A stretch of 64,000 bases of DNA from Arachis hypogaea (taxonomy: Eukaryota; Streptophyta; Magnoliopsida; Fabales; Fabaceae): the NCBI RefSeq assembly GCF_003086295.3, contig NC_092042.1:38859419-38923418 (forward strand), given 5' to 3'. The notes under the pieces were generated by a model. The model was not told the origin of the DNA. It worked only from the letters and a program-made list of their open reading frames with translations, and ran no database searches. This document shows positions 43,368 to 56,385 of this stretch, in pieces. The position numbers and the translations under genes are program-made. The first letter of the stretch is position 1. Each line of letters starts with the position of its first letter.

Positions 43368-43589
43368 CCCATATTCACCCCTTCATTTTCACACATCACA
43401 AACACCTTCTTCCGCTCTTGGTTGAACCCTATACACCCTCCATCTCCTCCATTTTCTTCTTCTTCTACATCTTTCTTTCTTCTTTTGCTCGTGGACGAGC
43501 AAATATTTTAAGTTTGGTGTGGCAAATATTTTAACCTCCATTTCCCTAACCATGTGCTTGTGTCATGAAGGTCCAAGTGAAAAGCTTGA

Positions 43590-44048
43590 GACTGAGTGGT
43601 TAAAGTTGTGATCCAAAGCAAAAGAGTGTGCTTAAGAACTCTGGACACCTCTAACTGAGGACTTTAGCAAAGCTGAGTCACAATCTGAAAAGGTTCACCC
43701 AGTTATGTGTCTGTCGCATTTATGTATCCAGTGGTAATACTGGAAAACAAAGTGCTTAGGGCCACGGCCAAGACTCATAAAGTAGTTGTGTTCAAGAATC
43801 AACGCACTGAACTAGGAGAATCAATAACACTATCCAAAATTCTAAGTTCCTATAGATTCCAATCATTCTGAATTTCAAAGAAAAAAGTGAGATGCCAAAA
43901 CTGTTCAGAAGCAAAAAGCTACAAGCCCCGCTCATCTAATTAGAACTAAGTTTCATTGATACTGTGGGATTCAATGTATATTCTCTTCTTTTTATCCTAT
44001 TTTGTTTTCAGTTGCTTGGGGACAAGTAACAAGTTAAGTTTGGTGTTG
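43590..44048 (+). other. Conserved tail block and 3' polypurine module
   Basis: 43590-43945 is the reverse-complement homologue of the tail at 22090-22420. At 44011-44048 a GCTTGGGGACAAG stem and TTAAGTTTGGTGTTG abut the LTR. Confidence 0.7.
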
Positions 44049-45629
44049 TAATGAGCGGATAATTTATACGCTTTTTGGCATTGTTTTTATATAGTTTTTA
44101 GTATGATTTAGTTAGTTTTTAGTATATTTTTAGTATTTTTTAAGCAAAATTCACATTTCTGGACTTTACTATGAGTTTGTGTGTTTTTCTGTGATTTAAG
44201 GTATTTTCTGGCTGAAATTGAGGGACCTGAGCAAAAATCTGATTCAGAGGCTGACAAAGGACTGCTGATGCTGTTGGATTCTGACCTCCCTGCACTCTAA
44301 GTGGATTTTCTGGAGCTACAAAACTTCTAATGGCGCGCTCTCAATTGCGTTGGAAAGTAGACATCTAAGGCTTTCCAGAAATATATAATAGTCAATACTT
44401 TGCGTGAGTTTTGATGACGTGAGTTTTGGAGTTAAAAGCCCAACCTGGCACCAAAGCTGGTGTTTAACTCCAAGGAAGACCTCTACACGTGTAAAGCTCA
44501 ATGCTCAGCCCAAGCACACCCCAAGTGGGCCCGGAAGTGGATTTCTGCATCAATTACCTATTTCTATAAACCCTAATAGCTAGTTTCATTATAAATAGAA
44601 CTTTTGACTTTTGTACTATGGGTCTTTTTCCCTATTTTTGAATTCATATGTCATTTGGAGAGGCTGGCCATTTGGCCATGCCTCGACCTTGTTCTTATGT
44701 ATTTTCAACGGTGGAGTTTCTACACACCATAGATTAAGTGTGTGGAGCTCTGGTGTTCCTCGAGTATTAATGCAATTACTACTGTTTTCTATTCAATTCA
44801 TGCTTATTCTTATTCTAAAATATTCTATGCGCTTCAACATGATGAAGATGATGATCTGTGACACTCATCACTATTCTCAACCTATGAACGCATGCCTGAC
44901 AACCACTTCCGTTCTACCTTAGATCGAGCGTGTATCTCTTAGCCTCCATTCCGAAAGATCGGAGTCTTCATGGTATAAGATAGAATTATTGGCGCCCATT
45001 CCTGAGATCCAGAAAGTCTAAACCTTTTTTGTGGTATTCCGAGTAGGATCTGGGAAGGGATGACTGTGACGATCTTCAAACTCGCGAGTGTTTGGCATAG
45101 TGACAGACGCAAAAGGATCACTGGATTCTATTCCAACATGATCGAGAACCAACAGATGATTAGCCGTGTGGTGATAGCGCACATGGACCATTTTCACTGA
45201 GAGAATGGGAAGTAGCCATTGACAACGGTGATGCCCAACATACAGCTTGCCATGGAAAGGAGTATAAAGGATTGGATGAAGGCAGTAGGAAAGCAGAGAT
45301 TCAACAGCAACAAAGCATCTCTATGCACTTATCTGAAATTCTCACCAATGAATTACATAAGTATCTCTATCTTTACTTTTTATTTATTTATCTTTTAATT
45401 ATGAAAACTCCATAACCATTTGAATCCGCCTGACTAAGATTTACAAGGTGACCATAGCTTGCTTCAAGCCGACAATCTCCGTGGGATCGACCCTTACTCA
45501 CGTAAGGTTTATTACTTGGACGACCCACTGCACTTGCTGGTTAGTTGTGCGAAGTTGTGAAAAAGAGTTGAGATTACAATTGTGCGTACAAGTTGTTGGC
45601 GCCTTTGTGTATCACAATTTCGTGCACCA
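44049..45629 (+). repeat. 3' LTR of the plus-strand element
   Basis: 1581 bp. It starts TAATGAGCGG, a G-to-A change of the TG terminus, and ends GTGCACCA. TATAAATA near 44592, GGGCCC near 44526. The insertion site seen at 20425 is intact here near 44780. Confidence 0.9.
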
Positions 45630-47887
45630 ACCACCATGAACCCCACCATTGCGAGCGATACACCACCACGAACCTCGCAAGATTTTTAATTGGAAAACAA
45701 CACACATACGTGGGCAGTAAATCACCACATTCAATTTTAAAAACATGTAGGCGGTACACCACCATGAACCCCACATATCATTCTCTTTTGAAAACACGTG
45801 AGTGGTACACCACCACGAACTCCACATACATCTTGACATTGGGCAAGCGGTAAACACCCACGAACCTTGCCAAGTCAAAGCTTAAAACAATTTCATTTCC
45901 AAATTCATTATAAATAATTCATTCATATCCATTCATAACCATTCAAAATCATTCACTAAGGCCAGATTCATTATATACATATCACATTTATACACTTCTC
46001 ATTCATAATTCACCACCTCTCAAACTTTCTTCATCTCTAAGTTACTACTCCTCCCTACTTTCTACTCACTACTTAACATACAACTGAAGTTTAGGGGCTA
46101 AAAGAGTGAAAATAGAGGTTTAGAGATTCAAAATTACATTTTAAAACACAAAACTCACTTTGCTGATTTCAGGGGGCGCGTACGCGTGGGTATGTTTTTC
46201 TTGCTCGCATACGCATGCACCTTGCTCGCGTATGCGAGATACCAAAATTGAAAGGGTTGGTCGCGTCGCGCGCAGGTGGTTGCGTATGCGAGTTTTGCAG
46301 AGTGGGTAAAAATGCTAAGTGATGCAGAATTTCAGTTTTGCATATCGAACTTCCAACGCACATAACTTTTTCATTTTAAAATATTTTCATCCGTTCTTCG
46401 AACGGTGTAAACTTCACGGATCCAATTTTGATATGAGACAAGTTTGAAAAAGATTGAGAGTTTGGAAGCCAAGTTATGGTTCATCAAAGTTCGGTCAAAA
46501 ATTAACTTTTCACAAAAATTTCACAATATTTCTAAACCTCAATTTTCACAACACTTCAATTCCATCCCTTTTAAAACTTAGCAAACCACATCAAACCAAG
46601 TCTCAACATTACTCAATACACTAATTGCACCAATTTTACAAATATGGTCACTTCCACACAATAATTCATTCCCAACAATAATATAATCCATACTAACAAC
46701 TCACATCATCAACACCATCAACTTCCTCATATCAAATGACAACCAACTTAGCCAATCTACATTCAATTCAACATAATATACTACAAAATACATCACCATT
46801 ATCATATCCAACCATTCAAGTCCAATATACATCATCATCATTATCATTATCATAACATCATAATTATCATTGTTCAACACACTTAAAATCGATTCTCAAC
46901 ATTCACATTTTCAAATCCTAACAATCTAAAATCATGCAACACAAATCATCAACACCATCATTCATCACCCAAGTTCAAGATAACTCAACATTTACTTTAA
47001 GGTCACTAACCACTAATCATACATATATGCTTCAACCTACCTTATGGTTATCTAGCCTATATTTTCACAAGACATTAAATTTTAGTTATGAGAAATTGAA
47101 ATCATACCTTGGCTGATTCTCCGATAAACCCATAACACCTCAAGCGTTCCCCGCACCACAAGCTATCAACCACAGCCCCTCACCAACAATCCTAACTTCC
47201 AAAATTAATCTCAAACTTCCATTTCCTCAAATTGACTCCAACCCACAACTAATTTTTAATCTAACATCATCATTACCACTATAATTAACATAGAGTTCAA
47301 TAACTCAACATTACATAAAGAGATTGAGGGAGCTTACCATGCTCACAACTCAAGTGAGCTAAACCCAACAAAACCCACAAGCTAATTCGAACTTAAACAA
47401 CGAAATTAAACAATTTTCAACATTATTGTTCATCAAATTTTGAAATTTAGGGAGAAAGAAACTAAAACTAAAAAGTAGATTCCATAGCTATTCAATGACT
47501 GGGCTTTGTAGAGCTCGACACTGCAGTTGTGTGGCTACAAATGGTGCGGCGATCAGAGCTCCGAATTGAAAGTTATGATCAAATGAAACTTGATTGAATT
47601 TGGGGCAAGGGTTTTTGAGCTCCCCTTCCCTTCGGTGTGTTTTGTGTTTAATTTGAGGAGGGGAAGGTTGTTGCCTTCATTAAAGGGTTATTGGATCGGG
47701 CCTTGGACCCAATACGGGCCTAGTTCGGCCCATTCGACCTAATTTCGGGCTAAATTCTTTAAAATTAGTGGCAAAATTCTTATTTTAATTATTTATACCT
47801 CACTAAACTATAAAATTATATTTTCTAATTTATTTAATTAAGAATTAATTTATTAGTTAATTATTCACTAATTTTGCGGGTTTTACA
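45630..47887 (-). repeat. Main body of the Tekay/Del-type solo LTR
   Basis: Largest surviving segment. 45630-45860 has imperfect repeats of GGTACACCACCACGAACC-like units. 46170-46300 holds GC-rich dyads (GCGTACGCG; CTCGCGTATGCGAG). On the minus strand a possible TATA element TATATAATG lies near 45970, about 200 bp past the dyads. GGGCC motifs near 47690-47745. The end GCGGGTTTTACA is at 47887. Small ORFs here are not supported. Confidence 0.75.
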
Positions 47888-48116
47888 GTGCTCATGTGGA
47901 CGGAAGATCATAAGAGAATGTAGAGACCAAGAATATGTTGTTAGAATTTTGAGAGGGTTAAATGAGCAGTACGCAACAGTGAAATCATAGATTATGTTGA
48001 TTGTGCCACTCCCCAGTGTGAATTCCATCTACTCTTTGCTTTTGCAACAAGAAAGACAATTAACCAACTCAGATCAAAGTGAAGAAAGGGTGCTGGTTAA
48101 TGTTGTCAATGTTGGA
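47888..48116 (+). pseudogene. Copia gag, 3' part
   Basis: After the GTGCT duplication the Gag frame broken at 6745 continues (CGRKIIRECRDQEYVV, LRGLNEQYATVKS), with a TAG, and ends near 48116 where another element begins. The zinc knuckle and all of pol are missing. Confidence 0.75.
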
Positions 48117-50544
48117 GGAAGTTTGGTGAAATTAATCTTGATTAATTTTGTTTGAGATGTGTGATTGCTAAATGGTTTGATTTTGCTTGAAGTTGAATAT
48201 TTACATGATTGATTCTTGTTGAAAATTTGATGAAAAAACTTGAAGAAAATCAAGCTTGTAAGTTCGCTTTTTATGGCTGCTGGAAAATAGAAATTCCAGC
48301 CCAATTCTAGCCTCAAATTAATGGTGGAATTGAGTTGAAATCATGGGACTTTGGTGACAAAAAATTTAATTTGAATTATGGTAATAGTCGGTTACCGAAA
48401 AGATTGAAAAACTAGTTAGAAATCAAGAAAGAATTTCATGAATTTGTGAAGAATATGAAGAACACTTTGAATGTCACCAAGAACACGAAACCCTAAGAGT
48501 GTGATTATTCTGGGGTCAAAGCATAAATATTAAAAAGTTTTGGAGTGAAAAAGTATAAATATAAAAAATTTAGGGGGTTAAAGTATAAATATCAAAAGTT
48601 AAAGGGATTAAATATAATTACTAAAAAGTTGGGGATCAAAATATAATTTTTGAAAGTTTGGAATAAAGTATTATTAAAAATAATAAAATAATAATAAAAG
48701 GCAATTTTTTACAAGTCTTAAGAAGACAACTTTAAGCTCAAAATCTCATAATTGCCTTCATAAAATATATAAGGAGTGGTAAGAACATGTTAATGAAGCA
48801 ATGATGAAAGAAAGATAAAATGTTAAAGAAGAGACAGAACCGAAGAAAAAGAATGTAAACTTTAAAAGTATAGATAAATGTCGATTAGGAAAGCGAACTA
48901 GAGGCAACATAGTTAGTACTTAACATTGCGTTTAGGGTTACGCAAAGTATGAAAGGTTAAACCGGTTCAGCATATACTTAATGAACCTATACTTGGAACA
49001 TGTTGATTATTCATACTGAAACTAAAATAGTTTGCAAAGAAACAAAGAAATAAAGAGAATAAAGAAGTAACGATCAAGAATGTGAAACTAATTATGATAA
49101 TAAGAATGATTATGTGATGATCTGCTGCAAGGAGGCAGTTAGATAGATGGTTGTGCGACCACCGATAACACTTTCCTGGGATACTTAGCTATAATGTTAT
49201 TCTGTAAGTCAAAGTACTCTTACAGAGGTATCAAGAATACACACAACTAGTGTATGCTATTGTAAGTCAAAGGACTCTTATAGTGAGTGTGTACGTATAC
49301 TCCTGTAAGTCAAAGACTCTTACAATGAGTGTGTTGGATGACGTAGGCTAACTAGTGTCATCCTGTAAGTCATAGACTCTTGCAGTGGGTCGCCATGCAA
49401 GTCAAAGGACTCTTGTAGTGGGTATTGCCAACAAGGAAGCCTTACCCTGTCAATGGACTCCAGGTAACCTTAGGAATGGGTATGTAACTGACAAATGAGC
49501 TCATTACCTATACTAGGGCTAGATAAGCATCATCCTTGTGTATACATCATTCTCTGTTATGCATTTTCTATGATTGTATTCTGCTTCTTGTGTTTCTCTA
49601 TTTTTTTGTATCTCTTTGTTTTCTCTATTTTCTCTGTTTATCTATTTTTCTTATTTTTTTGTTTGCTATAAAATATATTACTGACTGATAAACACGACGA
49701 AAGTGATTAACATGACTAATTAGTCTGACTTTACTAAGAACTTCTCAATTCTTACCCCTTTTCTCCCCCTTCAGATGGAGGCACGAGTACTCTTCCATAA
49801 TCTGCTGGTAGTCATTCTGCAAAAGAATTATGCTCTCGGTAGTCTTCTAAGTCTAAGACAAACTTCATTCTCTGTTTATATATATACTATAAGACCAACC
49901 AACATCTATACTCCGTCTATCTACAAACTTTTACTTAGATTCTCTGTACGAGGTTCCTGATATGTAGCTACTTGATGGAGTGCCAATGACTTGTTCTATG
50001 ATGAAGTATTATTGTACAGAGAAGAGGTAGACGACATTTTACCTTTTGATGATGTTCAAACCTGACCCGAGTTCTGAAGACCTAGAACGTACTTTGCCCT
50101 CACTTTTGTAGTTTACATGGATTAAATGAGTATAGAGTCTAGGTTAGCTTGGGTGCCAGCTTAGAGACTTTTTGAACAGGTCAGGGCATGAGATATTGTA
50201 TGTATATATATGTATATAGTTATTATATAACTATTTTTAGGGGTGTTTTAACTGAGATCTATACTCTAATAAAGGCTGGATAACTGAATGTTGTTAACTG
50301 CTTGAGATGTATATAAGTATGGTTGTTTATAACTATTTTACCTATTGTTATTTGTGAATTGATTATGAATAATCTCATTATCAATCCAAACTTTTTCAAG
50401 AAAAAAAGTAACTCGTAAAATAACTTGGTTTTAACAACGAATCAGGCTCATATAGTAAATAATAATAGATAATAATTAGGAAGACAAGTTGATAGCACTC
50501 TGTTTTTGGTATGATCTAGACATACTAAAAATTGGGTTATTACA
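48117..50544 (+). repeat. LTR remnant (3' portion) of a chromovirus-like element
   Basis: Ends GGGTTATTACA directly before a tRNA-Met-type primer site, so this should be the 3' part of a 5' LTR. The left end is not a clean TG terminus and abuts Copia gag near 48116. It has A-rich 'AAAGTATAAATATAAAAA' runs (48510-48680) and the hairpin repeats at 49205-49430. I see no gene. Confidence 0.6.
49205..49430. repeat. Tandem hairpin repeats TGTAAGTCAAAG-ACTCTTACA
   Basis: Five imperfect units start near 49205, 49261, 49303, 49363 and 49395. Each contains TGTAAG...CTTACA, a 6-bp inverted repeat around a 9-12 base loop. Spacing is irregular (32-60 bp). Confidence 0.8.
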
Positions 50545-50545
50545 A

Positions 50546-50560
50546 TTTAGTATCAGAGCA
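50546..50560 (+). other. Primer binding site, initiator tRNA-Met type
   Basis: TTTAGTATCAGAGCA, one base off the common TGGTATCAGAGC site complementary to initiator tRNA-Met, directly after the LTR end. Confidence 0.7.
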
Positions 50561-51003
50561 GTTCATTCCTAGTACAACCTAGGGAGCAGGCTGACTATGC
50601 TTCATTGCATACTTTGTTGTGTGTCTCATGCTTTTAGGGTATTTTTGAGATACATTTGGCAGGAATGTCTATGAGCGCTCATTTTGGGAATGTTCTTACT
50701 TAACTTGATATATAAAGACTAATCATTTTAATGTTAATTATTTGGTGTGGATAAGACCTCAATGACTGCGAATAAGCATAGTTTAATCGAGTTCTGAATA
50801 ACAAATCTGTATGTGAAACAGCTACTTCCATAGCTGTTATGATCTCCAAGGGCTATTGCTATGTAAGGTATGGTTGTTGTATGAAATGGATGTTCTCTTC
50901 GTTAAATGGCTTGAAGAAAATGGATTGCTTGAAGATGGATTTTTCCAACTTCTTGCATGGAACAGAAATTTTGGGGACAAAATTTTCTTTAAGGAGGGCA
51001 GAA
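50561..51003 (+). other. Deleted internal region with polypurine tract
   Basis: Only about 440 bp remain between primer site and 3' LTR, with no Gag or Pol. It ends GGGGACAAAATTTTCTTTAAGGAGGGCAGAA, where AAGGAGGGCAGAA is the polypurine tract, an end typical of Tekay-like chromoviruses. Confidence 0.7.
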
Positions 51004-51650
51004 TGTAACAATCTAGCTTTTGCCAAAACAGAGTTTTTTGAAAGTTCAGTAAAGGAAGCTCCTTCGAGCACCTCTATTGCATCATCAAGCACCTCACTCT
51101 GCATCGTTATTATGTCATCACTTAGCAAGCACCTCTACTGAGTTAAGTTCGACGACATAGTCGCGAAGAACCTAGTTTTTCAGCTGCGTTGGTTAGGAAT
51201 TTCAGATTTTGGTTTCGGCAGTTAGTTTCAGTTTGACAAGACAAACTCGATTCGTGAGAAAAGAAAAATAATAATATAATATTATTATTATTATATTAAT
51301 ATTTGAGCTGCTTGATTAATATTATAATATTATTTAATCTAGTTCAATTAAAATAGAAGGTAAGTTTAATAATATAATAACCGGGCTCACAGTCTACTGG
51401 TGCAGTTTAACACCAACACTTTCTGATTATTTTAGCAATGCTAATACCTCATCATATTCCTTCTATTCTCATATTGAATATGTTACTAGTATCATCTATA
51501 CTAGTAGCTCAAATATTAACATCTAAATGTGTTGTTACTTGTGTTTTAATACATTTAGTAATAGTAATTATATACTTGAGATATTTTTCACTAACCTCCC
51601 TAATCAACCAATCATCATCAAGGAATGTTCTCTCCCTCCCCCAAGGCACT

Positions 51651-53280
51651 TGATAGAGAGGATTATGCTAGTTTAGAATTTCACTCTAGAAAAGAGAACT
51701 TCTTCGTTGATAGCATAGTCTAAACCGACAATGGAATCCCAACATCAAAGTTTAAAATAATATGTCACAATCAACACAAAATAACCGAGAGTTTTAATTC
51801 TCAGGTCGTTCTCCCTAGGAATTGTAATGAAGTGCTCAATTATTGGCTATGAGGGATTGGGGTTTTGATTGCAAGAGGCAAAAAATGTAAATAGCAAGAA
51901 ATTAAAGAAGCAAACAATAGCTAAATATCAAAAGCAATTAAACACAAGGCAATTAATCAAGAGAAAAGGAAATTCAAATGCTAGAAACCTCTTGGCAAGG
52001 ATTGAGAGTCAATGTCACCTATACTAGCCATTGGCCACAAAAATATGATGATTATGAAGAGTTAATCCTACTTAGTCAACCCTAACATCGAGGATAAGTC
52101 AAATAGGCATAATTGATCTCAATCCATAAGTCCTAGTCAACTCACTAATTAACTTAGTAAAAAACTAGCGTCAATGGAAACCAAATTAATCAACTACCCT
52201 AATATATCAATCAAGAATGGACATCAATGACTTAATATCCCCTAAGTCCTCAATTCCAAGCTAAGAGTGGGAAAAAGACTACACTAAAGCTAAGCCAAGC
52301 ATTTTATCAAACACTTGGTGTGCATGAAAAGAAAATCATATTAAATTGCAATAATGATAAATTCTAAAGCTACCAAAAGCAAGAAAATAATAATAACAAC
52401 TCAATTAAATAACAATAAACAAAGACACATTAAGTTGCATTAATAGAAATTCAAATTAACAAAAGTGTTCACAAACTAAAAATGGCAAAATGAGAAATTA
52501 ACAAGAACTAAGAATTAAGGCAATTAAACAAGGAAAAGTAAATGAAACTACACTAAAATAAGGATTAAAGAGAGAAATTAAAGAGAAAATAAATTAAGAA
52601 ACCCTAATTTATAGAGAGAAGGGGGAGCTTCTCTTTCTCTAGAAATGACATACAACATGATACTAAACTAAACATAATTACTCCCCCTTGTTTCCTCATG
52701 AATTAGGGTTGAAATAGCTTCAAAAATGAGTTGGATTGGGTTTTAGAGGCCCAAAAATCGCTGCCAGCATTTTGCATTTAATGAGGTCACGTGCTAAGAC
52801 TTGTTTGTACGCACAAATGTGTGCGTACGCACACTTGCTGATTTTATCACTTGTGCATATGCACCGAGGGTTGTGCATATGCACATTTGCACGAACTTCC
52901 ACCTGTGCATATGCACACATAGTTGTGCATATGCACACATAGTTGTGCATATGCACACATAGTTGTGCATATGCACACTTGTTGAAAAGCTCCAAACTCC
53001 ATTTCTTCATGAATTCTCCACTTTTGCATGCTTTTTCCTCTCTTCTTCAATCCATATTAGCCTTGTAAGCTTGAAATCACTCAACAAATACATCAAGGCA
53101 TCAAATAGAATTAAATTGAATAAAATTTAGCAATTTTAGGGCCAAAAAGCATGTTTTTACTTTTAAGCACAATTTAGGGAGAATTTACAAAACCATGCTA
53201 TTTCATTGAATAAATGTAAGAAAAATTGATAAAATCCACCAAATTAAAGCAAATAAATACCATGAAATGTGGATTTATCA
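51651..53280 (-). mobile_element. Solo LTR with GTGCATATGCAC array
   Basis: 1630 bp, on the plus strand TGATAGAGAGG...GGATTTATCA, flanked by GCACT (51646-51650) and ACACT (53281-53285). Its ends and layout resemble the LTRs at 6915 and 15470 (a relative, not the same family). On the minus strand the palindrome array (52821-52976) is followed about 200 bp on by a TATA-like TATAAATTAG near 52607. Confidence 0.75.
52821..52976. repeat. Array of GTGCATATGCAC and GTGCGTACGCAC palindromes
   Basis: GTGCGTACGCAC at 52821, then GTGCATATGCAC at 52853, 52873, 52905, 52925, 52945 and 52965. Four of the five steps within the second group are exactly 20 bp. ORFs across it are artefacts. Confidence 0.95.
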
Positions 53281-53787
53281 ACACTCCAAGATTATTCATT
53301 TCGTTCTTCTTGGCCGAAAACAAGGGAGAAAGAAAAGAGAGAAAACTTGTGAGACTTTGATCTTCAAAACTTGATTTTTTCCAAACTAAAACTCAAATAA
53401 AAATTTCAAACTGATTAAAGTGATCCTCTCTTCATCCTCTTCAAAACCATGTGATTTTTCTTGGATCAAAATCTGGTTAGGTGGCTGCTCACCCTTCCTC
53501 TTTGGTTCGGCTATGAGAAAACTATGCTAAATATGTGTTTTCTTGATGTTCTTCCATAGATCTCATACTAAACTTAACTTGTGAGCCAAGAAACCTCAAT
53601 TTTCAGCAAGTTTATGGTGGAAAAATCATTCCTAACAAGATTATTAATGTTCAGTCAGTTGGAGTTTTTTATATTTAAAATTGTTCTTGATTGGATTTAG
53701 GAGAAAAAGTGAGCTAGAAACACTTGAAAGTGCAGCCAGTTTTTAGAACAGCAAACTAAGGTAGGTGATGGAGGGCCGATCGTCGGT

Positions 53788-55343
53788 TGGTGCACGAAAT
53801 TGTGTATGCCAATATTAATGGACTATTTAACACAGCTTCGCACAACTAACCAGCAAGTGCACTGGGTCGTCCAAGTAATACCTTACATGAGTAAGGGTCG
53901 AATCCCACGGAGATTGTTGGCTTGAAGCAAGCTATGGTTATTTTATTATTCTAAGTCAGGATACCAATAGGGTTCTTTAGTTTCGTATTAAGTAAAAAAA
54001 AGAGCATAAAATAAATAATTGTTACTTTAATAATGGAGAATATGTTGGAGTTTTGGAGATGCTTTGTCTTTCTCATTTAAGCTTTCCTCTTGTATTCCTC
54101 TTCCCACATGCAAGGCTCCTTCTATGGCAAGCTATATGTAGGGTGTCACCGTTGTCAATGGCTACTTCCCATCCTCTCAGTAAAAATGTTCCAAATGCTC
54201 TGTCACAGCACGGCTAATCCGCTGTTGGTTCTCGATCATGTCGGAATAAAATCCCTTGATTCTTTTGCGTTTGTCATCACGCCCAACACTTGCGAGTTTG
54301 AAGCTCGTCATAGTCATCCAATCCCAGAATCCTACTCGGAATACCACAAACAAGGTTTAGACTTTCTGGATTCTCATGAATGCCGCCATCAATACCAGCT
54401 TATACCACGAAGATTCTGATTAAGGAATCTAAGAGATACTCATTCAATCTGATGTAGAACGGAGATGGTTGTCAGGCACACGTTCATGGATTGAGGGAGG
54501 TGATGAGTGTCACGGATCATCACCTTCTTCATAGTTAAGTGCGAATCAACATCTTAGATAAGAACAAGCGTGTTTGAATGGAAAACAGAAGTAGTTGCAT
54601 TAATTCATCGAGACGCTGCAGAGCTCCTCACCCCCAACGATAGAGTTTAGAGACTCATGCCGTCAAAGAGTATATAATTCAGATCTGAAAATGTCATGAG
54701 GTACAAAATAAGTCACTAAAAGTTGTTTAAATACTAAACTAGTAACCTAGGTTTACAGAAAATGAGTAGACTAAGATAATTGGTGCAGAAATCCACTTCT
54801 GGGGCCCACTTGGTGTGTGCTGGGGCTGAGACTTAAGCTTCTCACGTGCTTGGGCTGTTTCTGGAGTTGAACGCCAGGTTGTAACGTGTTTTTGGCGTTG
54901 AACTCCAACTTGTAACCTGTTTCTGGCGCTGGACGCCAGACTGCAACATGGAACTGGCGTTGAACGCCAATTTACGTCATCTATCTTCGTGCAAAGGATA
55001 GACTATTATATATTTCTGGAAAGACCTGGATGTCTACTTTCCAACCCAATTGAGAGCGCGCCAATTGGACTCCTGTTGCTCCAAAAAATCCATTCCGAGT
55101 GCAGGGAGGTCAGGATCAAACAGCATCAGCAGTCCTTTTTCAGCCTAACTCAGATTTTTGCTCAGCTCCCTCAATTTCAGCCATAAAATACCTGAAATCA
55201 TAGAAAAACACACAAACTCATAGTAAAGTCCAGAAATATAATTTTTGCCTAAAACCTAATAAAACTATATTAAAAACTAATTAAAACATGCTAAAATCTA
55301 CATGAAAATACCCCCAAAAGGTGTATAAAATATCCGCTCATCA
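53788..55343 (-). repeat. 3' LTR of Athila-type element
   Basis: 1556 bp, TGGTGCACGAAATTGTGTATGC...ATCCGCTCATCA. A third U5 end variant. Palindromes near 54860-54975 in GGCGTTGAACGCCA form; GGGCCC at 54802-54807. Confidence 0.85.
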
Positions 55344-55380
55344 CAACACCAAACTTAAACTGTTGCTTGTCCTCAAGCAA
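55344..55380 (-). other. 3' hairpin plus polypurine-like module
   Basis: Minus strand GCTTGAGGACAAGC (55365-55378), then GTTTAAGTTTGGTGTTG abutting the LTR. Confidence 0.7.
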
Positions 55381-56385
55381 CTAGATAAATAAAACAGGAT
55401 GAAAAGAAATTTAGAAGCAATAATATCTCAGAGTTTCAAGTGAAGCTCAGATTTTAGTTAGATGAGCGGGGCTGGTAGCTTTTTGCTTCTGAACAGTTTT
55501 GGCATCTCACTTTATCCTCTGAAATTCAGAATGATTGGCATCTATAGGAACTCAGCCTAGTGTAGTATGTTGATTCTTGAACACAGTTACTTTATGAGTC
55601 TTGGCCGTGGCCCTAAGCACTTTGTTTTCCAATATTACCACCGGATACATAAATGCCACAGACACATAACTGGGTGAACCTTTTCAGATTGTGACTTAGC
55701 TTTGCTAAAGTCCCCAATTAGAGGTGTCCAGAGTTCTTAAGCACACTCTTTTTGTTTTTGATCATGACTTTAACCACTCAGTCTCAAGCTTTTCACTTGG
55801 ACATGCATGCCACAAGTACATGGTTAGGGACAGCTTGGTTTAGCCGCTTAGGCCTGGATTTACTTCCTTGGGCCCTCCTATCCACTGATGCTCAAAGCCT
55901 TGGATCCTTTTTACCCTTGCCTTTTGGTTTGAATGGCTATTGGCTTTTTTCTTTTTCTTGATCCAATGAAATATTGTAATTTTTAAAATTTTTTTCACTG
56001 CTTTTTCTTGATTCAAGAATCAAATTCATGATTTTTCAGATCAGCAATAATATTTTTCGTGTTCCTCATTCTTTCAAGAGCCAATATTCATAAAATTCAA
56101 GATAAAAAATATGCAATGTTCGAGCATTCATTCAGAGAACAAAAAGTATTGCCACCACATATAATTAATTATAATTTTTCTTATTAAAAACTCGAAAAAT
56201 ATAAATTACTTCTTTATTCTAAAAATCTACTATTTTATTCATGTTTGATGATGATGAGAAAAATAAATTATAACTTAATTGGAAATAAAACCAAAATAGA
56301 TATGCTAATTACTACTACTCCTATATAACTTCTAAGGTAAATTTCTATAATAACACTATCACAGAGTTAAAGATAAAATTAGAAC

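Larger units (their letters stand above)
19629..45629 (+). mobile_element. Athila-type non-autonomous element, plus strand, split by a nested element
   Basis: Outer limits of a plus-strand element flanked by perfect ACCAC target duplications (19624-19628 and 45630-45634). Removing the 20426-37896 insertion leaves a roughly 8.5-kb element: 5' LTR (19629-20425 plus 37902-38747), primer site 38754-38771, leader with palindromes, broken gag-protease (40346-42659), hairpin 42697-42720, array 42859-43093, ORF2 promoter remnant, deletion of ORF2, conserved tail, polypurine module and 3' LTR (44049-45629). No RT or integrase. Confidence 0.9.
51004..53787 (+). repeat. 3' LTR of the chromovirus-like element, interrupted twice
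   Basis: Starts TGTAACAATCTAGC after the polypurine tract. Segment 51004-51650 is followed by a solo LTR (51651-53280) and continues 53281-53787, where an Athila-type element interrupts it. An ATAATATAATATTATT-rich stretch lies near 51270-51340. Its end is not in the window. Confidence 0.65.

Noticed and set aside
46169..46363. 64-codon ORF as a possible host gene exon
   Set aside because: It lies in the Tekay-type LTR across GC-rich dyads; no domain and no splice support.
48074..48316. 80-codon minus-strand ORF
   Set aside because: Spans the junction between Copia gag and an LTR remnant; no homology seen.
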